A stretch of DNA of 23,502 bases. Origin: Dasania sp051277005. GTDB lineage: Bacteria; Pseudomonadota; Gammaproteobacteria; Pseudomonadales; Dasaniaceae. The position numbers and the translations under genes are program-made. The notes below the pieces were generated by a model. That model saw only the letters and a program-made list of their open reading frames with translations. It ran no database searches and had not been told where the DNA came from. Shown piece by piece: positions 14,678 to 21,819 of the stretch (position 1 is the stretch's first letter; the number at the start of each line of letters is the position of its first letter). The stretch spans positions 1-23,502 of the forward strand of contig JBNMPS010000027.1 in the NCBI GenBank assembly GCA_051277005.1, written 5' to 3'.

Positions 14678-14737
14678 AAATAAACTCTATCTAGCAAAAG
14701 TAATCAGTGGGATATCGATACGCGTATTTGCTCTGGC

Positions 14738-15994
14738 TTAAGGTTCGATAGTTATAACAATCTCTTCAAGTCCGCGCAGTAATACATTCGGCATATATTT
14801 CATTTCTGTAGGCTCCGTATTCATAACAAAGTTACTGCTATTTTCAAACAAGGTTTCCCAAGCTATGATCATTTCCAATTTTGACAGGTGTTGACCAATA
14901 CAAACATGGGCACCAAAACCAAAAGCTACATGACGCTTGGCATTGCTGCGGGTAACGTCGAATTCCATTGCTTGCTCAAACATGTTTTCGTCATGATTGG
15001 AGGAGAAATATTTCAACAGTACCATGCTGTCTTTTGGAATGTTTATACCGCCGAGCGTGTAATCCGATTTGGTCGTGCGCCACATATTAGAGGTGGGCGA
15101 AGCAATTCGCAGTGTTTCTTCTACTAAGTTGGGTATTAAGGAGCGATCATTGCGGACTTTTTGCTGCTGCTCTGGGTTAAGGCATAACTGACGCATCCCT
15201 TCAGTCATTGTCGCCGTTGTGGTTTCATTACCCGCCACCATAAACTGGGAGCAATAGGATATTTGCTCTTCGATAGTTAATGGCTTGCTATCGACGCTGG
15301 CGTTGGCGATCAGACTCAGCAAATCATCACGAGGGTTTTCACGACGCTCGCTCAGTGCGCCAACAAACCAATCATACTGCTCTTTAATGCCAGCGTGAGC
15401 TGCAATCAAGGCCTCCTTATCACCCGTTTGCGACAGAGCAGCGACATGAGCACCAGTCCATTTAAAGGCCAAATCCTGCATATCAAGCGGCATGCCCAAC
15501 ACATGCATGATGACGGATAAAGGATAAGGGCGGGTAAAGTGTTTTATAAAGTCGAAGGATTCGCCCTGAGGCAGGTCAGCAACAATCTTATTGGCCTGCT
15601 CGGTTATCCAGGGCCGATATTGGGCGATATTGGGCGCTAAAAAGAAGCTTTTTACCACATCGCGATACGTTTGATGCTGCGGGTCATCGACCGTTAATAA
15701 GACGCCCTTACCGAGGTTGTAAGTGCTGTCCATCGCTGCCGCTACGTCTGCATCGATCCCCTCCCCTGAGCCTTTTTGCAGAGAGAATTCATTGGAAAAT
15801 ACCGCCGGGGTTTTATGCGCCTCCCGGACCAAATCGTAAGTCGCCACTATGTATACCCCAGTGTCGGGATCCTGATAAACCGGGGCTTCTTCACGCAGGG
15901 TTTTATCGAAGTGGTAAGGGCATTTTAGCGTTTCGTTGTCGAACAGTGGCATATCAGCCAGAGCGCGATTGTCGTTAGCAGTAGGGGCAGTCAA
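14738..15994 (-). CDS. Cytochrome P450 monooxygenase
   Basis: 418-aa soluble bacterial P450. All hallmarks are present: the I-helix oxygen-binding motif AGNETT at 254-259, ExxR as ETLR at 293-296, and the heme loop FGFGAHVCIG at 358-367 with the thiolate ligand C365. Start: the frame is open to 16051, but a strong GAGGAG (16002-16007 on the plus coordinates) sits seven bases before a TTG at 15992-15994, so that TTG is chosen; the extra 19 residues upstream are basic and unlike the family. No ferredoxin or ferredoxin reductase gene lies nearby, so it must use redox partners from elsewhere. The substrate is unknown; fatty acid, terpene or steroid oxidation are options. Confidence 0.93.
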   Translation of the reverse strand: MTAPTANDNRALADMPLFDNETLKCPYHFDKTLREEAPVYQDPDTGVYIVATYDLVREAHKTPAVFSNEFSLQKGSGEGIDADVAAAMDSTYNLGKGVLLTVDDPQHQTYRDVVKSFFLAPNIAQYRPWITEQANKIVADLPQGESFDFIKHFTRPYPLSVIMHVLGMPLDMQDLAFKWTGAHVAALSQTGDKEALIAAHAGIKEQYDWFVGALSERRENPRDDLLSLIANASVDSKPLTIEEQISYCSQFMVAGNETTTATMTEGMRQLCLNPEQQQKVRNDRSLIPNLVEETLRIASPTSNMWRTTKSDYTLGGINIPKDSMVLLKYFSSNHDENMFEQAMEFDVTRSNAKRHVAFGFGAHVCIGQHLSKLEMIIAWETLFENSSNFVMNTEPTEMKYMPNVLLRGLEEIVITIEP

Positions 15995-16632
15995 AATAAG
16001 TCTCCTCTTGATTTTTTTGCAGATTATGAATGGCAATGACAAAACAGTCAACGCTGACGGTAATTAAGGCTATTTTACCCATATGCAAGGGCAAGCAAGA
16101 CGTTAACGGCGATTATCTGTCGTCACCCGGCATCGTTATAGTCAGTGGCGCGAAAACATTTGCCTCTCTCACATCAGACGATAATCAAATCGATGCATTT
16201 TGCAGTTTACGATTTTTAGGTCTTTGCCATGCTCGTACCGAGGGTTAAAAATATAATTATAATTATGGAGGACTATGGCAGTGGGCACTCGTAGCAGCAG
16301 CCCTTGCAGGGATGTGAGCCACTCATCGCCAACAGTACTATTCCAAACCCTGACCCTTATCATCAGGCAGGCTGCTCGATGATAAGCGCCGGGCTGCTTT
16401 CGCATTCAACCTCAAGTAGCTGGAAGTGATCAGGCACCTTGCTAAGCTCTATAGATATAACTTTAGATGACCCGCACTATAAACAGCAGCTTTCCAGTAA
16501 ACCCATCGTTAATGAGAAAAAGACGAGACTAAAAGTGGACCAACTAGTTAATCACTGCGTACAAAACACAGCTGTATAGGCAGCATCAAAAACAAACTTT
16601 GATTTAACAAATTGACTTTAGTGAGCGAGTAA
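15995..16632 (+). other. 638-bp intergenic region
   Basis: No convincing gene. It contains the strong P450 ribosome binding site, tandem TATAAT hexamers at 16252-16263, a small palindrome CCCTTGCAGGG near 16299-16309, and on the minus strand a short coding-like frame (16363-16476) listed separately. A 72-codon plus-strand frame at 16030-16248 lacks protein character. Confidence 0.45.
16363..16476 (-). pseudogene. Possible C-terminal gene remnant
   Basis: A 37-codon minus-strand frame ending in TGA reads as a plausible protein tail (SIELSKVPDHFQLLEVECE, then SSPALIIEQPA). There is no ATG; a GTG is possible but without a ribosome binding site. It may be the end of a gene whose front has been lost. 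Family not recognised, and chance cannot be excluded. Confidence 0.18.
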
Positions 16633-17016
16633 ATGAAAACATCTATAGCACTAGTGATTTCCTTAACATTAAGCAACATGGCCATGTCTGCAGTAGAAAC
16701 AAAATACAGCGTAAAAGGTCACGGTGAAGCTTTATCTATCTGTCAGAGCATCGTTAAAGATGACACTGTAAAACTCTCAGCCATCATAAAAAGATCCGTT
16801 CAAAATGATAGATTGAAGTCGCATTATCTTAAAAATAGTTCTGCCGTATTAAATGACTACAGCTGTAATAACCTAAGCTTAATGAAATTTGCCAACCGAG
16901 TTAACGCCTATGACTCTGCTCAATGGCTGAGCAGCTATAAAAGCCGGGGATCGTCTATTTTTATGGATGAACTTACGTCAAGTGAGCAAAATGAAGAACT
17001 AAGCCCTAATAGCTAA
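16633..17016 (+). CDS. DUF3718-like small secreted protein
   Basis: 127-aa protein with a signal peptide (hydrophobic residues 4-18, cleavage near AMSA at 20). The mature part has the pattern SICQSIVKDDTVKLSAIIK, then DYSCNNLSLMKFANR, with two cysteines (C37 and C78) likely paired by a disulfide. This recalls the DUF3718 family of small periplasmic proteins in marine gammaproteobacteria, whose role is unknown; the match is from memory. The C-terminus is an acidic, low-complexity tail. GAGCGAG precedes the ATG. It seems to be transcribed alone. Confidence 0.65.
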   Translation: MKTSIALVISLTLSNMAMSAVETKYSVKGHGEALSICQSIVKDDTVKLSAIIKRSVQNDRLKSHYLKNSSAVLNDYSCNNLSLMKFANRVNAYDSAQWLSSYKSRGSSIFMDELTSSEQNEELSPNS

Positions 17017-17074
17017 ATCCTTAAATACTATCCTAACGGGCCGTGGCTCTATTGTTTTTAGATTGATCAGTACG

Positions 17075-17103
17075 TGCGGTTGAGGGTCTTAACTCCAACC
17101 GCA
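17075..17103 (+). repeat. Inverted repeat after the DUF3718-like gene
   Basis: TGCGGTTG (17075-17082) pairs perfectly with CAACCGCA (17096-17103), and the stem can extend by AG/CT past a bulged base. No T-run follows. It lies 59 bp past the stop and may act as an mRNA 3' element. Confidence 0.5.
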
Positions 17104-17302
17104 GGTATACAAACCCCACTGAATTTAGTACTCCTCCAGCGCTATATACAATTCTCTTAAGCAGGTTTATCGTATTCCTCCGTTGAAAAACGGGGGTTAA
17201 TGGATATTACTAACTCAATTAAAGCCAACTATGTCACAGTAACTATTTCTACACAGTGATATGTTGACTCTAATAATGGATACCGGCATAAAGGATTGAG
17301 TC

Positions 17303-17533
17303 ATGACTCGCTCTAGTGACAATTTAGCTAACAAAATAACAAGCACCCGCAAAAAAGCCCCCACCACAGAGCCGATTTTTAAAGATCGTCGCAACCACGG
17401 TAGTAGCAAGGTCAATAAGCCGGACGCTTGTCGTAGGCAGTGCTTCAGCAAATTAGACGCTATGCCTTGGTGGCTCAAAGTCAATTATGTTGAACAAGAC
17501 GTGCTAATGGCGAGCAAAGATTCTAACAAGTAA
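17303..17533 (+). CDS. Small DRR/CRR/PWWL-motif protein, paralog A
   Basis: 76-aa cytoplasmic, strongly basic protein of unknown function. It shares with the next gene an ordered set of motifs: IFKDRRN at 25-31, CRR at 43-45, and PWWLKVNYVEQDV at 55-67. ATG 17303 has AAGGA upstream. No signal peptide or membrane segment. The basic DRR part and aromatic WWL part suggest binding to an acidic surface, nucleic acid or a protein partner, but this is only a guess. Presence of a paralog 171 bp downstream with the same motif order makes it a real gene. Confidence 0.7.
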   Translation: MTRSSDNLANKITSTRKKAPTTEPIFKDRRNHGSSKVNKPDACRRQCFSKLDAMPWWLKVNYVEQDVLMASKDSNK

Positions 17534-17704
17534 ACCTTAACTTGCTGTTTGATTAATTTTAACCCCATTTCAAGCTATTCAATTTTGCTTCTGTTAACAT
17601 TGAAGAGCAGCTGAATAATAAGCACGAGTAATGCTTCTCCCTCGTTCATCAGCTCCAATACATGGGTTAGCCCAATACCTGTTTATTCGCACTGGAGCCG
17701 CTAA

Positions 17705-17956
17705 GTGGCCAACTTAAACAATAGCATTTTCAGTGATCGCCGCAATATCAAGCGAGATCGCCGCAATCAAAACCTGCCTATGCCGGCCGGCCAAGACCGC
17801 CGCGCTGATTGTCGTCGCAGCCGCAGCTTTCAATCTGCACCCTGGTGGCTAAATATCGAATACGCGGAAGAGTTAGTGAGCGAGAAAGCAGCAGCGGAGT
17901 TGTCGGCACATGCGCTCAAAAACGCAGCGCGGGAACCCGCTAATACTAACGATTAG
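17705..17956 (+). CDS. Small DRR/CRR/PWWL-motif protein, paralog B
   Basis: 83-aa protein paralogous to the preceding one: IFSDRRN at 8-14, further DRR copies at 18-20 and 31-33, CRR at 36-38 and PWWLNIEYAEELV at 46-58, followed by an Ala-rich helical tail of about 25 residues that paralog A lacks. The start is GTG at 17705, with GGAG seven bases upstream. Function unknown. The gap between the two genes (171 bp) is large enough for a separate promoter. Confidence 0.7.
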   Translation: MANLNNSIFSDRRNIKRDRRNQNLPMPAGQDRRADCRRSRSFQSAPWWLNIEYAEELVSEKAAAELSAHALKNAAREPANTND

Positions 17957-18027
17957 ACTGTTTGGCTTGCAGGGCTGAGTACCGTTTCTGAAGAAAGTCT
18001 AGCTAATAAGTAGGTTTATCAACTAAT

Positions 18028-18270
18028 TTATAAATGAAGCTCTTGAAAAAAACGCTTTCGGCTGGCAATCATTTCTTTATACGTTTGTAACATTGAAAAA
18101 TCCATCGACTCTGTCTTCGATTCCAAAATTTCCTTCTGCTTTTCCAGTTCAACCAACTCTTCTAGTAACTGCTTTTTGACTGTTTCGGTATTTCGTAAAG
18201 AAACACCACCGGCGGTTTGATGCCGAAACTGGGGCCGGTTAAGGTCCAGCGATCCTATCGCCTTTTTCAT
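18028..18270 (-). CDS. Small coiled-coil protein
   Basis: 80-aa protein with a disordered N-terminal third (GSLDLNRPQFRHQTAGGVSL) and a long charged helix from about residue 27 to 75 (VKKQLLEELVELEKQKEILE), with heptad-like leucines that suggest a coiled coil and oligomerisation. No membrane segment. The start is the ATG at 18268-18270, five bases after GGAAG; an ATG and a GTG directly before it are also in frame. I do not recognise the family. It is convergent with the DRR/PWWL pair. Confidence 0.6.
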   Translation of the reverse strand: MKKAIGSLDLNRPQFRHQTAGGVSLRNTETVKKQLLEELVELEKQKEILESKTESMDFSMLQTYKEMIASRKRFFQELHL

Positions 18271-18489
18271 CATCACTTCCTTTGATTTTCGGGGCTATGC
18301 CGCCTTTCATTATTCAATACTAATCAGACTCAGAGTACGAACTTATCTATAGTATCTTACATCCCAGCTCATGATAACCAAGATGCAATAGCCACACCGC
18401 AAAAATAGTGTATTTGGTCGTTTTAACCGGTTCCCAAGGATTTTTTAAACCGTAGGGTTATAACCAACTAGTGCACTAAGACGATTAAG

Positions 18490-19332
18490 TTAATTAGGGC
18501 CCAAGGAGAGCAAGCTTTTCCAATCTGTGCCCGCAGCGCCCAAGGCATAAAAGCTCTCACTCAACAACGACTCCTTCTGATTATAACGCACCGGCTCAAA
18601 GTTCAAATCGACCATCAAGCCACCAGCGGCCTCGACAATGGCTTGGCCAGCAGCGGTATCCCATTCACAACAAGGAGAAAAGCGCGGATAGATATCGCCG
18701 CCAGCTTCTGCCAACTGACAAAATTTCAATGCACTACCAGCCGCTATGGCCTCTATTTCACTGAAGTGCTTCCGCAAAGGGTCGGTACAAGCGGCCAAGG
18801 TAGCCTGCTGATAATGACGACTCACCAATATTTTGATGGTTTCAGTGTTGGCCTGGGAAGTCACCGTAATTTTATGCTCACCATAACTATCGGCTCGCAC
18901 TGCAAAACCCTGCTCGGGTAAACCGATATAGACGATGTCGCCAATCGGCAAATAGATAAGACCGATAGTGGCTCGACCCTTTTCAATCAGTGCGATATTG
19001 ATAGTGAACTCATCGCTACGCTCTATAAATTCGCGGGTGCCGTCTAATGGGTCGACCAACCAATAACGCTGCCACTGCTGGCGCTCACTGAAGGGAGGGA
19101 TATTTGCCTCCTCTGATAACACCGGAATATCGGGAGTTAATACGGCGAGGCCGGCAGCAATAATACGATGGGAGGCATGATCGGCACTGGTCACTGGCGA
19201 TTGATCTTCTTTACGCTCAACCACCAATGGCTGGCTGGAATAATAAATCTCAACAATCGCCGCGGCCGCTTGCTGGGCTAACAATCGCAGCTGTTGACTT
19301 AAAACTTGTTTGTCAAAAACACTACTGCCCAC
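18490..19332 (-). CDS. cysQ: 3'(2'),5'-bisphosphate nucleotidase CysQ
   Basis: Magnesium-dependent phosphatase of the inositol monophosphatase family that removes the 3'-phosphate of PAP (adenosine 3',5'-bisphosphate), the by-product of sulfate assimilation. Metal-binding motifs are complete: SEE at 73-75, DPLDGT at 94-99 and the C-terminal EWDTAAGQ. KEDQSPVTSADH at 41-52 is the usual N-terminal signature. At 280 aa it is slightly longer than E. coli CysQ. The start is GTG at 19330-19332, with a strong GGAGGAG upstream. It diverges from yrfG; in several gammaproteobacteria nudE sits between these two genes, but not here. Confidence 0.93.
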   Translation of the reverse strand: MGSSVFDKQVLSQQLRLLAQQAAAAIVEIYYSSQPLVVERKEDQSPVTSADHASHRIIAAGLAVLTPDIPVLSEEANIPPFSERQQWQRYWLVDPLDGTREFIERSDEFTINIALIEKGRATIGLIYLPIGDIVYIGLPEQGFAVRADSYGEHKITVTSQANTETIKILVSRHYQQATLAACTDPLRKHFSEIEAIAAGSALKFCQLAEAGGDIYPRFSPCCEWDTAAGQAIVEAAGGLMVDLNFEPVRYNQKESLLSESFYALGAAGTDWKSLLSLGPN

Positions 19333-19504
19333 TAATCACTCCTCCAGTGCCACCATTATACGCACAACATCTAGCAACAGCTACGAATCATGCATCAGAG
19401 TAATACGCCTGCAGACTACCGATAATCTTCTATGACTTGTAGATTCAACTTAACAAATCACCCCAAGCCCTTCATAATCTGACTTCAACCAAGGGCAGGT
19501 ATTA

Positions 19505-20176
19505 ATGATAAATTGGGCACAAATCGACACTGTACTTCTCGATATGGACGGCACGCTGCTGGACTTACATTTCGATAATTATTTTTGGTTGCACCACCTC
19601 CCTAAACGCTATGCCGACATCCATCAACAAGATGAACAAACAACGCGAAAGCGACTCACCAGCCGCTTTGAAAGCGAGCGCGGCACACTAAATTGGTACT
19701 GCCTCGACTATTGGTCAGAACAACTGCAACTCGATGTTCCCGCTTTAAAACTGGAGATCGAACACATGATCAGTATTCGCCCTCATGTGCTGGAATTTCT
19801 AAAACAGTTACAGCAAAGTCGACAGCGAGTGCTATTAGTCACTAACGCCCACCGCGACAGCCTCAACATCAAAATGAATAAAACGGGTTTGGCAGATTTG
19901 TTTGATGAGCTCATCGTCTCCCATGATTTTCGTGCCCCCAAAGAACAGCCCGTGTTTTGGCAACAGATGCGTATCAACCATCCTTTTGACCCCGAGCGTA
20001 CCCTACTCATCGACGACACCATAAGTGTATTGGCATCCGCCCAGCAGTTTGGTATTAAGCACTTACTAACCCTGCTGCAGCCGGATAGTAAGCAGGAAAG
20101 ACGCGAGAAGACGCAGTTTCCGGGTATTTTGCATTTCGATGAAATCATGCCGATCGAAAGTCTGAAGACAACATGA
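19505..20176 (+). CDS. yrfG: GMP/IMP nucleotidase YrfG (HAD family)
   Basis: 223-aa HAD-superfamily phosphatase that hydrolyses purine nucleoside 5'-monophosphates in E. coli. The nucleophile and acid are D13 and D15 in LLDMDGTLLDL; motif II is LLVTNAH, the lysine is in APKEQPVFW and motif IV is LLIDDT. An alpha-helical cap with NWYCLDYWSEQL, typical of YrfG, follows motif I. The length equals that of the E. coli protein. AAGGGCAGG lies before the ATG. The stop overlaps the hslR start by four bases (ATGA), so the two are translationally coupled. Confidence 0.92.
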   Translation: MINWAQIDTVLLDMDGTLLDLHFDNYFWLHHLPKRYADIHQQDEQTTRKRLTSRFESERGTLNWYCLDYWSEQLQLDVPALKLEIEHMISIRPHVLEFLKQLQQSRQRVLLVTNAHRDSLNIKMNKTGLADLFDELIVSHDFRAPKEQPVFWQQMRINHPFDPERTLLIDDTISVLASAQQFGIKHLLTLLQPDSKQERREKTQFPGILHFDEIMPIESLKTT

Positions 20177-20583
20177 TAGCTACCGGTACGCCCAACTCAA
20201 AAAAGGTGCGGCTGGATAAATGGTTATGGGCAGCGCGATTTTTTAAAACCCGCAGTCTTGCCAAGCAAGCCATCGAAGGCGGCAAAGTTCATTACAACGG
20301 CGCACGCAGCAAAGTCAGCAAGGACGTTGAACTCGGTGCCACCCTCACTATTCGCCAAGGCTGGGATGATAAGGAAATTGAAATCATCGCTCTTTCTGAC
20401 CAACGCCGCGCAGCACCACAAGCCATCCTGCTTTACAGTGAAACCGCCGACAGTATTGCTCGCCGCGAAAGCGCCGCCGGCCAACGCCAAGCCCTGCAAG
20501 GCTTAGGGCTGATCAGTCGAGAGCGGCCGAGCAAAAAGCAACGTCGCCAAATTCACCGTTTCAAACAAGACCATGACAACTAG
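20173..20583 (+). CDS. hslR: Heat shock protein Hsp15, ribosome-recycling factor HslR
   Basis: 136-aa RNA-binding protein with an S4 domain at about residues 11-70 (VRLDKWLWAARFFKTRSLAK, then AIEGGKVHYNG). In E. coli Hsp15 binds stalled 50S subunits carrying nascent chains and helps recycle them after heat shock. The C-terminus is strongly basic (RPSKKQRRQIHRF). It starts within the last codons of yrfG and is followed 67 bp later by hslO, the order known from E. coli. The start is fixed by the ATGA overlap. Confidence 0.93.
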   Translation: MIATGTPNSKKVRLDKWLWAARFFKTRSLAKQAIEGGKVHYNGARSKVSKDVELGATLTIRQGWDDKEIEIIALSDQRRAAPQAILLYSETADSIARRESAAGQRQALQGLGLISRERPSKKQRRQIHRFKQDHDN

Positions 20584-20631
20584 ACGCTAACGCCTAAGCA
20601 ACATAATTATATCTCGCGCATCCACTGACAG

Positions 20632-20642
20632 CCCCTTATAAT
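20632..20642 (+). promoter_or_regulatory. -10-like element touching the hslO start
   Basis: CCCCTTATAAT contains both a sigma32-like -10 (CCCC then T-A-T) and a consensus TATAAT at 20637-20642. It ends eight bases before the hslO ATG. No convincing -35 (neither TTGACA nor CTTGAAA) is seen at the right distance. Confidence 0.35.
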
Positions 20643-20650
20643 CCTCATCC

Positions 20651-21517
20651 ATGAACGATACCCTGCAACGCTTTCTATTTGATAACACCGACATCCGCGG
20701 CGAACTCACTCGGTTGGACAAAAGCTACCAAGATGCTTTGACCTCCCATGAGTATCCAGCCGTTGTCGCCCGGCTATTGGGCGAGCTAATGGCCGCCAGT
20801 GCGCTACTCAGCGCTACCCTAAAATTTGAAGGCAGCCTCACGTTACAAGCACGCAGTGAAGGTCAAATTCCATTAATTATGGCCGAGGTCAACTCAGAAC
20901 ATCAGCTACGTGCGATTGCCCGCAACGCCGACCAAGCCAACAGTGACGATTTTCAGACGCTTCTCGCCAACGGCACATTAAGTATTACCATTGACCCTAG
21001 CGATGGTCAGCGTTATCAAGGTATTGTATCGCTGGACGGCGCCAACTTGGCCGCCTGTATTGAGGGCTATTTTCAACAGAGCGAGCAACTGTCGACCCGC
21101 ATCTGGCTGAGCAGCGATGGTCAGCAAGCCGCCGGTATGTTGTTGCAAGAATTACCCGCCAACTCGGACAGCAGCGCCGACAACGACCCCTCCCTGCGCG
21201 AACAGAATTGGGCGCATATGACTACTCTCGCAACAACGGTAACCGCTGAAGAAATGCTATCGCTACCGTTTAATGAATTGCTTTACCGTCTATACAACCA
21301 AGAGCAAGTACGGCTATTTGAACCGGTCGACCTGGCCTTCCACTGTAACTGTTCACACCAACGCACACTTAGTGCTTTACGCACCCTCGGTCAAACAGAG
21401 CTAGAAGATATTATTGCCGAACAAGGCGCTATCGACATCAATTGTGAGTTTTGCCACCAGCATTACCACTTCAACAACGAACATATTCAGGCATTATTTC
21501 ACCAGACGTTACATTGA
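20651..21517 (+). CDS. hslO: Hsp33 redox-regulated chaperone
   Basis: 288-aa cytoplasmic holdase activated by oxidation. The zinc-binding switch is intact: CxC at C232 and C234 and CxxC at C265 and C268, the same positions as in E. coli. The N-terminal chaperone domain shows LQRFLFDNTDIRGELTRL, TATLKFEG-like ATLKFEGSL and GQRYQGIVSLDG. An in-frame TAA at 20639 rules out a longer protein, and the start has no Shine-Dalgarno sequence, so translation may be leaderless or depend on read-through from hslR. Together with HslR it forms a small heat and oxidative-stress unit. Confidence 0.95.
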   Translation: MNDTLQRFLFDNTDIRGELTRLDKSYQDALTSHEYPAVVARLLGELMAASALLSATLKFEGSLTLQARSEGQIPLIMAEVNSEHQLRAIARNADQANSDDFQTLLANGTLSITIDPSDGQRYQGIVSLDGANLAACIEGYFQQSEQLSTRIWLSSDGQQAAGMLLQELPANSDSSADNDPSLREQNWAHMTTLATTVTAEEMLSLPFNELLYRLYNQEQVRLFEPVDLAFHCNCSHQRTLSALRTLGQTELEDIIAEQGAIDINCEFCHQHYHFNNEHIQALFHQTLH

Positions 21518-21549
21518 GGCTATTTCCCCTGCACCACGACCGAAATTCT

Positions 21550-21564
21550 TGTAGTTTTACTACC
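21550..21564 (+). promoter_or_regulatory. HexR-like operator, distal copy
   Basis: TGTAGTTTTACTACC is a 15-bp palindrome of half-sites TGTAGT and ACTAC(C) around TTT, only the last pair failing. HexR sites of gammaproteobacteria have the general form TGTA-(A/G)T-www-A(T/C)-TACA, and pckA is a known HexR target in some of them. Confidence 0.5.
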
Positions 21565-21660
21565 AAGTCTAAAGCCACGCCATGTCAGTGCGAAAACCAC
21601 ACTCCCCGGTAAAGCCCAGTAAATAAGCGGCCTTAGTGATCACTCTTAGGTAGCTGTTTC

Positions 21661-21675
21661 TGTAGTTTTACTACC
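21661..21675 (+). promoter_or_regulatory. HexR-like operator, proximal copy
   Basis: An exact second copy of TGTAGTTTTACTACC, 111 bp after the first. It lies about 30 bp upstream of the possible -35 element of pckA, a position that suits activation more than direct blocking. Flanking bases add the 9-bp inverted repeat CTTAGGTAG/CTACCTAAG. Confidence 0.55.
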
Positions 21676-21705
21676 TAAGTACTCATTGAAAACAACCTTT
21701 CTGGA

Positions 21706-21735
21706 TTAGCATCGGACATTGTTTCTTGCCATAAT
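21706..21735 (+). promoter_or_regulatory. Possible pckA promoter
   Basis: TTAGCA (21706-21711) and CATAAT (21730-21735) are 18 bp apart. Both match the consensus only in part, which would fit a promoter needing an activator. Confidence 0.35.
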
Positions 21736-21819
21736 AGCGCCCCCTCGGAGGATGGCACAGCAGCACATAATCAAGCCAACTACCGATCAAGGCCAACAGA
21801 CAGGAATGAGACACTACCC

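Larger units (their letters stand above)
21518..21819 (+). other. Regulatory region between hslO and pckA
   Basis: About 300 bp without a gene. It holds two copies of a HexR-like palindrome, a 10-bp perfect palindrome AGTGATCACT at 21635-21644, a 9-bp inverted repeat CTTAGGTAG/CTACCTAAG (21645-21653 and 21671-21679), and a possible promoter. Clearly a control region for pckA. Confidence 0.6.

Noticed and set aside
16030..16248. Plus-strand 72-codon frame overlapping the P450 upstream region
   Set aside because: It overlaps the P450 ribosome binding site region in antisense and has no family features or ribosome binding site.
16169..16405. Minus-strand 78-codon frame
   Set aside because: No ribosome binding site, unusual composition and no recognisable domain.
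21635..21644. Perfect palindrome AGTGATCACT as a CRP site
   Set aside because: CRP sites need TGTGA and TCACA separated by six bases; this short palindrome does not fit and may be chance.
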